DNA from: Streptomyces graminofaciens
GTDB taxonomy: Bacteria > Actinomycetota > Actinomycetes > Streptomycetales > Streptomycetaceae
Length of the DNA stretch: 64,000 bases
NCBI RefSeq assembly: GCF_030294945.1
Contig: NZ_AP018448.1
Coordinates: 7,784,501-7,848,500 of the forward strand
Direction of reading: 5' to 3'
Shown: positions 34,388 to 44,200 of the stretch, piece by piece
Numbering within the stretch: the first letter of the stretch is position 1
Layout of the letters: the number at the start of each line of letters is the position of its first letter
Notes under the pieces: generated by a model
The model's input: the letters and a program-made list of their open reading frames with translations, nothing else
Told to the model about the DNA's origin: nothing
Databases searched by the model: none
Position numbers and translations under genes: made by a program

Positions 34388-34419
34388 GTTCCCCGCGCCT
34401 CTCAAGGGGCGCGGGGAAC
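34388..34419 (+). terminator. terminator hairpin formed by a complete interspersed element
   Basis: GTTCCCCGCGCC pairs perfectly with GGCGCGGGGAAC around an 8-base loop. The same arms occur as half or split copies elsewhere in the window (9277, 30771, 30970). Confidence 0.85.
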
Positions 34420-34483
34420 GCGGCGTGGGCGAGGAAATCCGCCCGCACTTGAAGCCCCACCCCGTAATAATTACCCTCCCCCC

Positions 34484-35008
34484 ATGCCCCTTACCTTCCA
34501 GCTCGACCCGCCCCTCACCCCCACCCTCCACGACGGCATACTCGAGCTCTGGGCAGACGTCTCCAACGCCGGCGGAGCCGTCGGCTTCGTGCCGCCGGTC
34601 ACGCCGGAGGTGATCCGGCCGGAACTGCTGAAGCACGTCACCGCGATGGCGGACGGCCGTATCCGCCTCCTCGTCGGCCTCGACGAAACCGGCACGGTCG
34701 CCGCCACCGCCTTCTTCTCCTTCAACACCCACCGCCTGATGACCCACTGGGTCTGGCTCTACACGGTGATGGTCCACCCCGCCCACCAGGGCAAGGGCTA
34801 CGGCCGCGCCCTCCTGCACGCGGCCGAACAGGCCGCCCGCCGCTTCGACGGCATCGACGCCATCCGCCTCACCTGCCGCGGCGGCCTCGGCCTTGAGCAC
34901 TTCTACACCTCCAGCGGCTACAAGGAGGTCGGCCGCGTCCCGGGCGCCATCCGCGTCGCGCCCGGCGACGACCGCGACGACATCGTCATGCTGCTGCAGC
35001 TCACCTGA
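34484..35008 (+). CDS. GNAT-family N-acetyltransferase
   Basis: A 174-residue GNAT enzyme. Acetyl-CoA-binding motif A is clear (VMVHPAHQGKGYGRALLHAA), and the preceding strand LMTHWVWLYTV and the C-terminal LEHFYTSSGYKEVGRV fit the fold. The substrate is unknown; small-molecule or N-terminal acetylation are both possible. ATG 34484 is chosen because upstream codons cross the terminator stem. Neighbours are unrelated. Confidence 0.9.
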   Translation: MPLTFQLDPPLTPTLHDGILELWADVSNAGGAVGFVPPVTPEVIRPELLKHVTAMADGRIRLLVGLDETGTVAATAFFSFNTHRLMTHWVWLYTVMVHPAHQGKGYGRALLHAAEQAARRFDGIDAIRLTCRGGLGLEHFYTSSGYKEVGRVPGAIRVAPGDDRDDIVMLLQLT

Positions 35009-35124
35009 GGGTCCCGCGACGGCCCGTACCCCGGTGCAAGATCGCACCCCGACCGTGCTTCACTGGACGGTGCCCCTTTGGGAACGTTTTATGGGACCGG
35101 TCCGGAACGGAAGAGTGGATTGAG

Positions 35125-35430
35125 ATGCTCCGCTACACACTGATGCGCCTCGGTATCTTCGTGGGCTGCCTCGGGGTCGTCTGGGGCCTCGTCTACGCGG
35201 GCCTCGCCCCCCGCGGCCTCGGTGCCTCCAACGGCATGTGGATGGTCTTCCTCGCCCTCGTGATCTCCGCGCCGATCAGCTTCGTCGCGCTGCGCAAGGA
35301 GCGCGACAAGGCCTCCGTCCAGATCGTCCAGCGCGTCGACCGCGCCAAGGCCAACCTGGAGGCCAACCGCACCCAGGAGGACGACGCGGTGGACGCGGCG
35401 GCGCTGGCACACGACGGCAAGACCCCGTAG
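35125..35430 (+). CDS. DUF4229 domain small membrane protein
   Basis: The 101-residue protein has two membrane segments (LGIFVGCLGVVWGLVYAGLA and GMWMVFLALVISAPISFVAL) and a charged cytosolic tail with heptad character (DKASVQIVQRVDRAKANLEA). This matches the actinobacterial DUF4229 family. Its function is unknown. The start ATG 35125 follows GGATTGAG. It lies just upstream of mqn-unrelated regulatory genes, and no operon is evident. Confidence 0.85.
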   Translation: MLRYTLMRLGIFVGCLGVVWGLVYAGLAPRGLGASNGMWMVFLALVISAPISFVALRKERDKASVQIVQRVDRAKANLEANRTQEDDAVDAAALAHDGKTP

Positions 35431-35494
35431 CCCGCGCCCACGACCGCCCGCACGCCGAACCGAACCCCGGCGATCGAACCGTACGCTTGCCCGC

Positions 35495-36136
35495 ATGGGT
35501 GCTGTGAAGAACAAACGGATGCCCCGCGCCGTGCGGGAACAGCAGATGCTGGACGCGGCCGTACGGACCTTCGGGCAGCGGGGCTACCGCGCCGCGTCGA
35601 TGGACGAGATCGCCGAACTGGCGGGCGTGTCCAAGCCGTTGGTCTACCTGTACCTGAACTCCAAGGAAGACCTCTTCACCGCCTGCATCCGCCGCGAGGC
35701 CAAGGCGCTCACCAGCGCCGTCTACGCCGGTGTGGACCGGAGTCTGCCCGCCGACCGCCAGCTCTGGGAGGGGCTCCAGGCGTTCTTCACGCACACCGCG
35801 CGGAACCCGGACGCCTGGTCCGTGCTGCACCTCCAGGCCCGTACGCACGGCGAGCCCTTCGCCGCCGAGACCGACGCGATGCGCGCGGAGATGGTGGTCT
35901 TCGTCACCGAGCTGATCCTGGCCGGCGCCCGTGAGGCCCGCCAGGACCCGCACCTTCCCGAACGCGAGGTCGCCGGCCTGGCCGAGGCCCTGGTCGGCGC
36001 CGCCGAGTCCCTCGCCGCCTGGGCCAACACCACCCCCGGCGTCTCCGCCCGCCAGGCCGCGGCCACCCTCATGAACTTCGCCTGGGCGGGCCTGGGCAAC
36101 CTCATGGAGGGCCGCCCCTGGACACCGGCCGACTGA
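35495..36136 (+). CDS. TetR-family transcriptional regulator
   Basis: A 213-residue TetR repressor. The DNA-binding domain is at residues ~10-60 (REQQMLDAAVRTFGQRGYRA, SMDEIAELAGVSKPLVYLYL, NSKEDLF), followed by an all-helical ligand domain. It converges with the MaoC gene and is 1.4 kb from the acyl-CoA ligase gene. The TTACC-CGA-GGTAA palindrome between those divergent genes is of the size TetR proteins bind, so regulation of lipid genes is a reasonable guess (inference). Confidence 0.92.
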   Translation: MGAVKNKRMPRAVREQQMLDAAVRTFGQRGYRAASMDEIAELAGVSKPLVYLYLNSKEDLFTACIRREAKALTSAVYAGVDRSLPADRQLWEGLQAFFTHTARNPDAWSVLHLQARTHGEPFAAETDAMRAEMVVFVTELILAGAREARQDPHLPEREVAGLAEALVGAAESLAAWANTTPGVSARQAAATLMNFAWAGLGNLMEGRPWTPAD

Positions 36137-36190
36137 GTTCAACGGGGAGTGGTCACGCGGCGCCCCGCTTGGGCAGCGCCGGCGCCACCC

Positions 36191-37204
36191 TCAGAGGGCC
36201 AGCGGGTGGACGTGGCCCGTCACATGGACGCGTTGCCCGCCTGGAGGGCCCCCGCGAAGTTCGAAGCCGCCGCCGACCGTCCCGTCCTCGCCGTACGTCA
36301 CCGTGCTCGGCAGCGGTACCGGTGCCCTGAACTCGGCACGGACGAGGACCGCCGCCGGTGTGCCGTGCTCGGCGAGGCAGCGGGCCACCGTCCACATGCC
36401 GTGCGCGATGGCCCGGGGGAAGCCGAAGAGGCGGGCGGCGAGCGGGTGCAGATGGATCGGGTTGCGGTCGCCGGACACCGTGCCGTACCGCCGCCCGACA
36501 TCCTCGCCCAGCCGCCATTCGGCGACCGGCGGCAGCGGCTTGCGCTCCGCCCGCGACCGCTCACCGCCGCCGCCCCGGGTGCCGCCGCCCCGGGTGCCTC
36601 CGGAACGGGCGCCGTCGGAACGGGCGCCGTCGGAACGGGCGCCGTCGGAACGGGCGCCGTCGGAACGGGCGCCGTCGGAACGGGCGCCGTCGGAACGGGC
36701 GTCGACAGCCTGGGTGCCGTCGGTCCGGTGCCGGGCGAGATAGGTGCTCCGCGACTCCCAGGCGACCCCGCCCCCGTCCCGTACCTCGGTCACGACGGTG
36801 GCCTCGGTGCCCCGCCGATGGGGCGCCAACTCGTCGACGTACACGGTGAGTTCGTACTCACCGGTCGCGGCCAACTGTCGTCGCCGGGTGATCTCGATCG
36901 AGGTGTGGACGAGCCCGAGGAGGGGCAGCGGGAAGTCCCGGGCCGCCATGATCCGCATGGCGAGGGGGAAGCCGAGGACGTGTGGGTAAGTGACGGGGAC
37001 GGCGTCCTCCCCGGTGGGGAAGCCGCAGACCCGCTCGTACGCGGCGAGGCGCGCGAGGTCGATCCGCACGCCGGGGAGTACGAGCCGGGGGCCCGAGGGC
37101 GCGGTGAGGCGGGGCGGCCTGAGGCTCTTGCATGGTGAGAGCAGGGCGCCCCGGGCGAGCAGGGGGCCGAGTGAGGGGGCGCCGGTGAGAGTGAGGGTGT
37201 GCAT
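36191..37204 (-). CDS. MaoC-like hydratase/dehydratase with an in-frame minisatellite linker
   Basis: The 337-residue double hot-dog protein resembles (R)-hydratases of fatty-acid metabolism. The hydratase-2 motif is at the C-terminal half: DRNPIHLHPLAARLFGFPRA followed by IAHGMW. The N-terminal hot-dog (to ~residue 160) lacks the catalytic Asp-His pair, as in other double hot-dog proteins. The linker consists of seven ARSDG-type pentapeptides encoded by 15-bp repeats. It is divergent from an acyl-CoA ligase gene, and the pair probably handles acyl-CoA substrates. Confidence 0.9.
   Translation of the reverse strand: MHTLTLTGAPSLGPLLARGALLSPCKSLRPPRLTAPSGPRLVLPGVRIDLARLAAYERVCGFPTGEDAVPVTYPHVLGFPLAMRIMAARDFPLPLLGLVHTSIEITRRRQLAATGEYELTVYVDELAPHRRGTEATVVTEVRDGGGVAWESRSTYLARHRTDGTQAVDARSDGARSDGARSDGARSDGARSDGARSDGARSGGTRGGGTRGGGGERSRAERKPLPPVAEWRLGEDVGRRYGTVSGDRNPIHLHPLAARLFGFPRAIAHGMWTVARCLAEHGTPAAVLVRAEFRAPVPLPSTVTYGEDGTVGGGFELRGGPPGGQRVHVTGHVHPLAL
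36601..36705. repeat. 15-bp tandem repeat, seven units, coding
   Basis: Seven contiguous units CGGAACGGGCGCCGT, the first six identical and the last with two changes. The unit is a multiple of three, so copy-number change preserves the MaoC frame and only lengthens the ARSDG linker. Confidence 0.95.
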
Positions 37205-37567
37205 CGAACGGTCCGCCCTTCCTCGCGGGACTTGCTCGTGCGCGCGGCTTCTTACTCCGGAGTCAGGTTACCCGAGGTAAGTGATGATCGGCGTGATGGT
37301 CGGAGGGGGGAGATGAACGACCCTCAGGTAACTTGGCGCGCCCTTGACCTGCGCGTGAGCAGCGCATGGAGGGTCCACGAGACTGCACATCCCCGGCCCC
37401 GGACCACCGCCGGACCATCTCGACACTCACACCAACCTCACACAGGCGCCCCGTACGATCCCGGTTCTCAGCCCTCGTTCCGCCGTAGTCCTTCCGCCGT
37501 AGTCCTTCCGCCGTCGTCCTTCCGTCGTCGTTATTCAGCCGTAGCTCTTCCGGCCCAGGAGCCGCCC
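37205..37567. other. 363-bp divergent intergenic region (MaoC / acyl-CoA ligase)
   Basis: No gene is supported. The first 80 bp hold two palindromes listed separately. Near 37482-37530 there are imperfect 12-14 bp direct repeats of CGCCGTAGTCCTTC before the ligase start, whose ribosome site is CAGGAG. The region must contain at least two divergent promoters. Confidence 0.5.
37254..37280. promoter_or_regulatory. candidate operator: ACTCCGGAGT and TTACCCGAGGTAA palindromes
   Basis: Two adjacent inverted repeats, ACTCCGGAGT (37254-37263) and TTACC-CGA-GGTAA (37268-37280), lie 50-76 bp upstream of the MaoC start. A further CAGGTAA occurs near 37325. The layout suits a dimeric TetR-type repressor of the divergent lipid genes. 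Confidence 0.55.
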
Positions 37568-39478
37568 GTGTCCAGCCTCGACCGCACCGAACCCGTGCTC
37601 GTGGACCCCGAGCTGAAGCGGCTGGACGGCGTCGTGCGGGAGGCATACGTACCGCCGCTCGCCACGCCCGTCACCTACGGCTCGCTCGCCGAGATCCCGT
37701 TCGACAACGCGGCCCAGGAACCGGACGCCGTGGTCCTCAGCCGCAAGTACGCGGACGAGGGCGAAGGGGACGGCCGTTGGCGGGACGTGACGGCGGCCGG
37801 CTTCGCCGCCGAGGTGCTCGCGGTGGCGAAGGGCCTGATCGCGGAGGGCCTGATGCCGGGCGACCGTCTCGCGATCATGGCGCGCACGACGTACGAGTGG
37901 ACGCTCCTGGACTTCGCGGCGTGGGCGGCGGGCCTGGTGACGGTCCCCGTCTACCCCACCTCGTCCGTCTTCCAGACCCGCTGGATCCTCCAGGACTCGG
38001 GCGCGGTCGCGCTGGCGGTGGAGTCGACGAGCCAGGCGGCGGCCCTCGGCCCCGAACGCGATCGCATCCCCGACCTGCGCCACATGTGGGTCTTCGAGAA
38101 GGGCCACGTGGAACGCCTCGCGGAGCGCGGCCGTGACGTGCCGGACCAGGAAGTGGCCGTACGGCGTGGGGTGCTGGGCCCCGACACGCTGGCGACCCTC
38201 ATCTACACCTCGGGCACGACGGGCCGCCCGAAGGGCTGCGCGCTGACCCACGGCAACTTCTTCGCGGAGGTCGACAACGCGATCGACCTCCTGTACCCGA
38301 TCTTCCGGGCCAGGACGGACGAGGAGGCGTCGACCCTCCTCTTCCTCCCCCTCGCCCATGTCTTCGGCCGCATGGTGGCGATCGGCTGTATGCGGGCGAG
38401 GGTCCGCCTGGGCCACTCGCCGAGCTTCCGCACCGAGGACCTGCTGGCGGACCTGAAGTCCTTCCGCCCGACCTTCCTCCTGGTCATCCCCTATGTCCTG
38501 GAGAAGGTCTTCAACACGGCCCGGGCCTCCGCCGAACGCATGGGCCGCGCCTCGTCCTTCGACCGCGCGGCGACGGTCGCCCGCCGCTACGGCGAGGCGC
38601 TGGAGGCCGACCAGCACGGCACGGGACCCGGCCCGTCCGGCTTCCTGAAGGCGGCCCGCACCTTCTACGACCCCCTCGTCTACCGGCGCATCCGCAATGC
38701 GCTGGGCGGCCGGGTCCGTTACCTGATCTGCGGCGGCTCACCCCTGGGCCGCAGACTCGCGGCCTTCTACGCGGGCGCCGGCATCGAGGTCTTCGAGGGC
38801 TACGGCATGACGGAGACGACGGCGGCCGTGACGGTCACCCCACCGATCCGCCCCCGCCTGGGCACGGTCGGCTGGCCGCTCCCCGGCACGCGGGTCCGCA
38901 TAGCGACGGACGGCGAGGTGCTGCTGCACGGCGGCCAGATCTTCCGGGGCTACTGGGATCCGCACGGGGGCGGGGTGGTCCCGGCGGGCCCCGACGGCTG
39001 GTTCGCGACGGGCGACATAGGCGAGCTGGACGAGGACGGCTACCTGACCATCACCGGCCGTAAGAAGGAGATCCTGGTCACGGCGAGCGGCAAGAACGTG
39101 GCCCCGGCTCCCCTGGAGAACTGGCTCCGCTCCCACCCCCTGATCGCCCACGCGATGGTCATCGGCGACCGCCGCCCCTATGTCACCGCCCTGCTGACCC
39201 TGGACCCCGAAGGCATCACGCACTGGCGCCAGATGAACGGCAAACACGGGGTGCCACCGGAACTCATCGCGGACGACCCGGAGCTCCTGACGGTCCTCCA
39301 GCGAGCCGTGGACGAGGCGAACCGCCTGGTCTCCCGCCCGGAGTCCATCCGCCGCTTCACGGTGGTGCCCGGGGGCTTCACGGAGGAGGCGGGCCACCTG
39401 ACGCCCTCGATGAAACTGCGCAGGGAGGTGGTGGAGGAGGCGTTCGCCGAGGAGATCGAAGGGTTGTACGGGAGCTAG
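37568..39478 (+). CDS. AMP-dependent acyl-CoA synthetase (FadD15-like long-chain ligase)
   Basis: The 636-residue ligase activates a fatty acid with ATP and CoA. ANL superfamily motifs are intact: TLIYTSGTTGRPKGCALTHG (P-loop-like), FEGYGMTETTA, GWFATGDIGELDEDGYLTI, the hinge GRKKEILV and the C-terminal lysine region SMKLRREVV. It resembles the mycobacterial FadD15 group (family knowledge). GTG 37568 is preceded by AGGAG at seven bases. It is divergent from the MaoC gene and probably shares its regulation. Confidence 0.93.
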   Translation: MSSLDRTEPVLVDPELKRLDGVVREAYVPPLATPVTYGSLAEIPFDNAAQEPDAVVLSRKYADEGEGDGRWRDVTAAGFAAEVLAVAKGLIAEGLMPGDRLAIMARTTYEWTLLDFAAWAAGLVTVPVYPTSSVFQTRWILQDSGAVALAVESTSQAAALGPERDRIPDLRHMWVFEKGHVERLAERGRDVPDQEVAVRRGVLGPDTLATLIYTSGTTGRPKGCALTHGNFFAEVDNAIDLLYPIFRARTDEEASTLLFLPLAHVFGRMVAIGCMRARVRLGHSPSFRTEDLLADLKSFRPTFLLVIPYVLEKVFNTARASAERMGRASSFDRAATVARRYGEALEADQHGTGPGPSGFLKAARTFYDPLVYRRIRNALGGRVRYLICGGSPLGRRLAAFYAGAGIEVFEGYGMTETTAAVTVTPPIRPRLGTVGWPLPGTRVRIATDGEVLLHGGQIFRGYWDPHGGGVVPAGPDGWFATGDIGELDEDGYLTITGRKKEILVTASGKNVAPAPLENWLRSHPLIAHAMVIGDRRPYVTALLTLDPEGITHWRQMNGKHGVPPELIADDPELLTVLQRAVDEANRLVSRPESIRRFTVVPGGFTEEAGHLTPSMKLRREVVEEAFAEEIEGLYGS

Positions 39479-39601
39479 ATCCCGATCTCACCGAGTGGAC
39501 GACCAGGGGGTCACGGCCCCGTAAATCCTCGTGTACTGGTTCACCTTCTGTGCTTTACTGGCCGACTCTCTGGACATTGATCATCACGGGGGTGGGTTCA
39601 A

Positions 39602-40321
39602 TTGCTGAGCGCCCGAAAGCTGTCGATATCAGCTCTGGCCGGTGTCGTGATTCTCGCCGTTCCCGGCTGCGCGGGGGAGCAGGAGCCGAAGGGAAGCGGG
39701 GTCTCGGAAGCGGGGAGTTCTCCCGGCAGATCCGCTCAACGCGTGCTCACTCTCAAAGAACTCAGATCTTCGGCTCTTACCACCGAAGACGTTCCGCAGG
39801 CCATGAGCGTCAACATCGAGGATTCCGCTCCCGAGAGCGAGAACACGTTCCCACCGGTGTCCGACACGTCATGCCGGACAGTGCTCGACACCGTGGAGGC
39901 CGACGATACGACCGCCTCGGTGAGCAGCATCTTCAACTGGAAGGACAACATCTGGCCCGGCACCGCGACGCTCGCTTCCTACGCCGACGACGGCGCCGAG
40001 CGGGCATTCCAGCGGCTGCGGAAAGCGCTCAAGAAGTGCAAGTCCTACTCCGGTGTGAGTAATGGGGGTGAATACGACGCCGAGGTCGAGGTGGGGAAGG
40101 CGCCGGACATCGGGGACGAGGCCATCGCCTTCCGTACGGTCATTCCGTTGAAGCTGTCGGGCGAGGCGGAAGAAGCGCTCGGGGGCAGGGAAGAAATCTT
40201 CGTGAGAACGGGCACATCCATCGCCGTATTCAGCCAGGTGCAATCCGAGAGGAAGGGGAACTTCCCGCGTCAGGTCATCGAGGAGCAGATCGAGCGACTA
40301 CGGAAGGCGCAACGGTCCTGA
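39602..40321 (+). CDS. putative lipoprotein, 239 aa
   Basis: An exported protein with a lipobox (LAVPGCAG, Cys ~residue 23) and a Ser/Gly-rich linker. The extracellular domain has two Cys (DTSCRTVL and LKKCKSYS) in positions typical of PknH-like or sensor-type lipoproteins of actinomycetes. The mature sequence (YADDGAERAFQRLRKALKKC, then DIGDEAIAFRTV) fits that fold. The TTG start at 39602 follows GGGGGTGGG. Ligand and partner are unknown. It is convergent with the next gene. Confidence 0.8.
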   Translation: MLSARKLSISALAGVVILAVPGCAGEQEPKGSGVSEAGSSPGRSAQRVLTLKELRSSALTTEDVPQAMSVNIEDSAPESENTFPPVSDTSCRTVLDTVEADDTTASVSSIFNWKDNIWPGTATLASYADDGAERAFQRLRKALKKCKSYSGVSNGGEYDAEVEVGKAPDIGDEAIAFRTVIPLKLSGEAEEALGGREEIFVRTGTSIAVFSQVQSERKGNFPRQVIEEQIERLRKAQRS

Positions 40322-40351
40322 AGCCGAGCCCATCTGTCGCCTGCCGCAGGC

Positions 40352-40846
40352 CTACTCGTCGGCTTTGCCCGCCGCAGGGTCGCCCTCCCCCAGGCCGAGC
40401 CACCAGTGACCCTCATCCTTGAGGAGCAGCAGCTCCTGCTGCTGCCCGGTCTTGTCGTATGTCACCCGTATCGGATTGAAGTAGTCGACGGACCCCTCCA
40501 ACACGGTGACGTCGACATGCCCACCGGCCGCCTCGCCGTACTCGCGCACGAACTCGTCGGCGGCTGCCCTGAGATCGCCGTCGTAAGCGGGCGCGGCAAG
40601 CTCGACGAGGCCCTCCGAGTCCCCGGCCTCGAGCCGCTGGATGTAGACGCGCACGAGGGTGTCGACGTCCTCGGCGGTCTCCTGGACATCGGGATACCTG
40701 GACTTCTCCGCCCGCACGGTCACATCGATCCCGGGCGAGTCGGCGAGGGCGTAGGGAGCCCGGAACCAGATCCACCACACGGCCACGGCGACCCCGGCGA
40801 CGAGGAACAGCCCGCCGCACAGCAGGAAGAACCACTTCTTCGTCAT
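40352..40846 (-). CDS. membrane-anchored hypothetical protein, 164 aa
   Basis: The protein has one N-terminal membrane anchor (WFFLLCGGLFLVAGVAVAVW) and an extracellular domain of about 130 residues. It includes VDTLVRVYIQRLEAGDSEGL and ends GHWWLGLGEGD, which resembles a small NTF2/SnoaL-like or DUF4878-type fold. No catalytic residues are identifiable. ATG 40846 is the natural start. It precedes the LamG/RHS locus on the opposite strand and is probably unrelated to it. Confidence 0.78.
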   Translation of the reverse strand: MTKKWFFLLCGGLFLVAGVAVAVWWIWFRAPYALADSPGIDVTVRAEKSRYPDVQETAEDVDTLVRVYIQRLEAGDSEGLVELAAPAYDGDLRAAADEFVREYGEAAGGHVDVTVLEGSVDYFNPIRVTYDKTGQQQELLLLKDEGHWWLGLGEGDPAAGKADE

Positions 40847-41232
40847 CGTCGCTGTCCTGTCGGTTCGGTGCGAGCAGTGTGGGTGGTAGTCCTTACAGAT
40901 CTCGCTGACTGCACTTTGGTTGCACAGCGAAGTCCTCAGTACTCGCACCGGCGGACATGGTGGGCTTTTGTCCCGATGGTTGGTGCACGGGCGATATCGC
41001 CGAGGCTGAGCCTCTGGGGCATCGCAATCGGGAATACTGTGGGCCGCATGAGCCCCTCCTGTGGCACACATCACTCGTTGTCATGTGGCGTTTGGTTCGC
41101 ATGAGGGTGCGATGTCCGCTTGTGACGCTCTGGATCTGTTATTGATGCGGGCTTTACCCTCCCTTCACGATTTGTGGATGACCAGTCACGGATAGGCAGG
41201 GTCTGGGGAGTCCCTGGGGGGAAGGGTGCTTC
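40847..41232. other. 386-bp intergenic region upstream of the LamG-RHS locus
   Basis: No gene is supported; short frames here have poor codon use. It contains a GCGATATCGC palindrome (40991-41000), is clearly AT-richer than the flanks from about 40890, and ends in the GGGGGGAAGGG ribosome site of the LamG gene. The promoter of the toxin locus should lie here. Confidence 0.55.
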
Positions 41233-44200
41233 ATGCCTGCAGGTAGACGGTTGTGCGCTGCTGGATTGGTGTTATCCGCCGCGGTGACGTTGAGCGCGTT
41301 GGCGCCAGTGGACGTCTTGGCGGCGACGTCCAGAGGTACGCCGGCGCAAACGAAGCAGGAAACGCGGACCGCCGAGCAACCCGCGCTCAGCGAATCCGAG
41401 GCCTTCGCGCAGGCCAAACGAACGGACAGCTCCGTGGAGGTCGTCTCCCAGCGCGGTGAGAGCAGCGAGGTGTTCGCCACTCCGGACGGCAAGCTGGAGG
41501 CACGCGAATATCTGCGGCCGGTGTGGACGCGCGTAGACGGCGTTTGGAAGGCCGTCGACACCGATCTGGCGAAGGCCGATGACGGGATGGTGGCTCCGAA
41601 GGCCGCCACGATCGGCCTGGAGTTCTCCGGCGGCGGTGACGCCCCGATGGTGCGGATGACGAAGGCCGGGCGGACGCTGGAGCTGTCGTGGCCGGGCGAT
41701 CTCCCATCCCCACAGTTGGACGGTGACACCGCGACCTATGCGAATGTCCTGCCCGGCGTCGACCTCAGACTCGGGGCACAGGGGGACGGCTACACGCAGC
41801 TGCTCGTCGTGAAGTCGGCGGAGGCCGCGGCCAGTGAGGAACTGGCCGAGCTGCGTCTGCAGATGGACACGCGAGGCCTGGACGTCCATGAGACCAATGG
41901 CGGTGGCCTGGAAGCTGTGGACAAGGGCGCCGGCACCGCGGTGTTCGAAGCGCCGGAACCGGTGATGTGGGACTCCAGCCCGGGCGGCACCGTGTCCGGT
42001 ACGGCTGGCCAGAAGGCCACCGCCCAGAAAACCGCTGAGGCGCGGGTCACGGCTGTGAAAGCCAGCCCGACCGTTGGCGAGCCCGGCGCCGCCGAGTCGG
42101 GCAAACTGGCCCCTGTCGGCGTGGACGTGCCCGCTACTCAGGACGCGCTCGTGCTTAAACCGGACACCGAGGTCCTCAAGGGCAAGGACACCGTGTACCC
42201 GGTGTTCATCGACCCGCAGATGCGCGCGCCCAAGGCGACAGCGTGGACCATGGCGTCGAAGTATTGGGCTTCGTCGCCCCAGTGGAAGTTCAACGGCGAG
42301 TCCGACGCGGGGATGGGCTACTGCGCCTGGTGGTACTGCCAGCCGTTTGACACCAAGCGGCTCTTCTACCGCGTTCCCGTCGCGAAGTTCGTGGGCAAGA
42401 AGATCCTCTCCGCCGAGTTCACCGTCCGCAACACGTGGTCCGCGTCCTGCGATGCGCGAGGCGTCCAATTGTGGCGGACCGGCGACATCTCGAAGTCGAC
42501 GACCTGGAACTCACAGAACCGTTCCGGCTTCTGGATCGACCATCTGACCACCGAGTCGTTCGCGCACGGGTTCGAGGGTTGTTCCGCCAAGGACGCGGAG
42601 TTCAACGTGAAGTCGGTCATTCAGCAGGCCGCGGACAAAAAGTGGTCGAGCATCACATTCGGCCTGCAGGCGTCCAACGAGGATGACCCGTATGGCTGGA
42701 AGCGGTTCTCGGACGACGCGTATCTGCGGGTGTACTACAACCGGCCGCCTCCACAGCTGAAGATGTCGCAACTGACGATGCAGTACGGCGGTACGTGCAA
42801 AAAGCCCGAGAACGTGGTGCGGATGCGCTCGCTGGGGACGATCTCAGTCGACGACGTCACGGATCCGGACGGCGACAAGGTGGCCGTTGAGATCCAGGCG
42901 AAGTGGGACGCCGGGGACGGCAAGGGGCTGATCGCCCGATGGAAACCGGGGCTGAGCGCCTTCGACGACTCCGGAACCAGATTCACTGTCTCGTTGCCCA
43001 AATCCATCCCGACGAACAAGCAGATCCACTGGTACGTGCGAGTCAAGGACAAGGGGCTGGACGGCCACGACGGCGTCTTCTCACCGTGGTCCTACGCCGG
43101 TGACGCCACGGGTTGCTACTTCGTCTACGACACTTCGGCTCCAAAGCCACCGACCGTCACGTCCGGCGATTACCCTGCCTTTGAGGCAGAGGACCCCAAC
43201 GATCCCTGGTACGACGGGATCGGCAGGTATGGGACGTTCGACATGAAGGCCGGCGAGGCCGACGTCACCAGGTACTGGTACGGCCTCAACGCCGACCCCA
43301 CGTCCAAGAACGAGGTAGCGACCACGGGCGGTGCCGCCAGGACGATCAAACTGCTGCCACCCCGGGCCGGTATCAACACGTTGTTCGTCAGGGCCTTCGA
43401 CACCGCTGGCAATTCCGCCGAGTCCAGCTACAGTTTTCGGGTCAAGAACGGCCAACCGGAGCGCGCGACCTGGCAGTTGGACGAAGATCGGGGCGCGACT
43501 CAGGCCGTGGGCTCGACTCCGGCACGCACACTCGCCCTCGAGGGCGGGGCGACCCCCGGAGCGAGTGGCACACTCGGTACCGCCTTGGCCCTCGACGGTA
43601 CGACCGGCTACGGGTCCACCGACCTGTCGGCCGTCGACACCACCACAGGCTTCTCTGTCTCGGCCTGGGCCAAGCTGGACACCAAGCCAGACCACGGGGC
43701 GATGGTGGCCACCCAGATCGGCAACGAAGCTGCCGGCTTCGAGCTGCTCTACTCGTCCGCCTACGACCGCTGGGTGTTCGGCACCCTGGCAACCGATACG
43801 CAGGGAGCCACGGCCAAGCGCGCCATGGCGAACACTGCGGGCGGAGCCGAGGCCGGGGCATGGACCCACTTGGTGGGCACCTACGACCCGGCGGCCACGA
43901 AACTGCGGCTGTACGTCAATGGCAAACTCACGGGCGAGGTCACCCACGAGATGACCTGGAACGCGCGGCGCGGCCTGCAAATCGGGGCAGGAAAGAACAG
44001 CGGTGCCCTGAAGGACTTCTTCCCCGGCACGGTCGACGAGGTGCAGCTCTTCGACAAGGCGGTCGCCCAGGACGAAGTCGACAAGCTGTATGCCAAGCAG
44101 ACCGTCGGAGACCCCGGCCGACCCGCCGTCGCCATCTTCTCTCTCGACGAAAAGGCGGACGCTGACACCATCGAAGCCCACGGCGGAGTCATCCCGGCCA

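Noticed and set aside
40957..41145. Sixty-two-codon frame upstream of the LamG gene
   Set aside because: Third-position bias is wrong for this genome and no domain is seen; the region is more likely promoter DNA.
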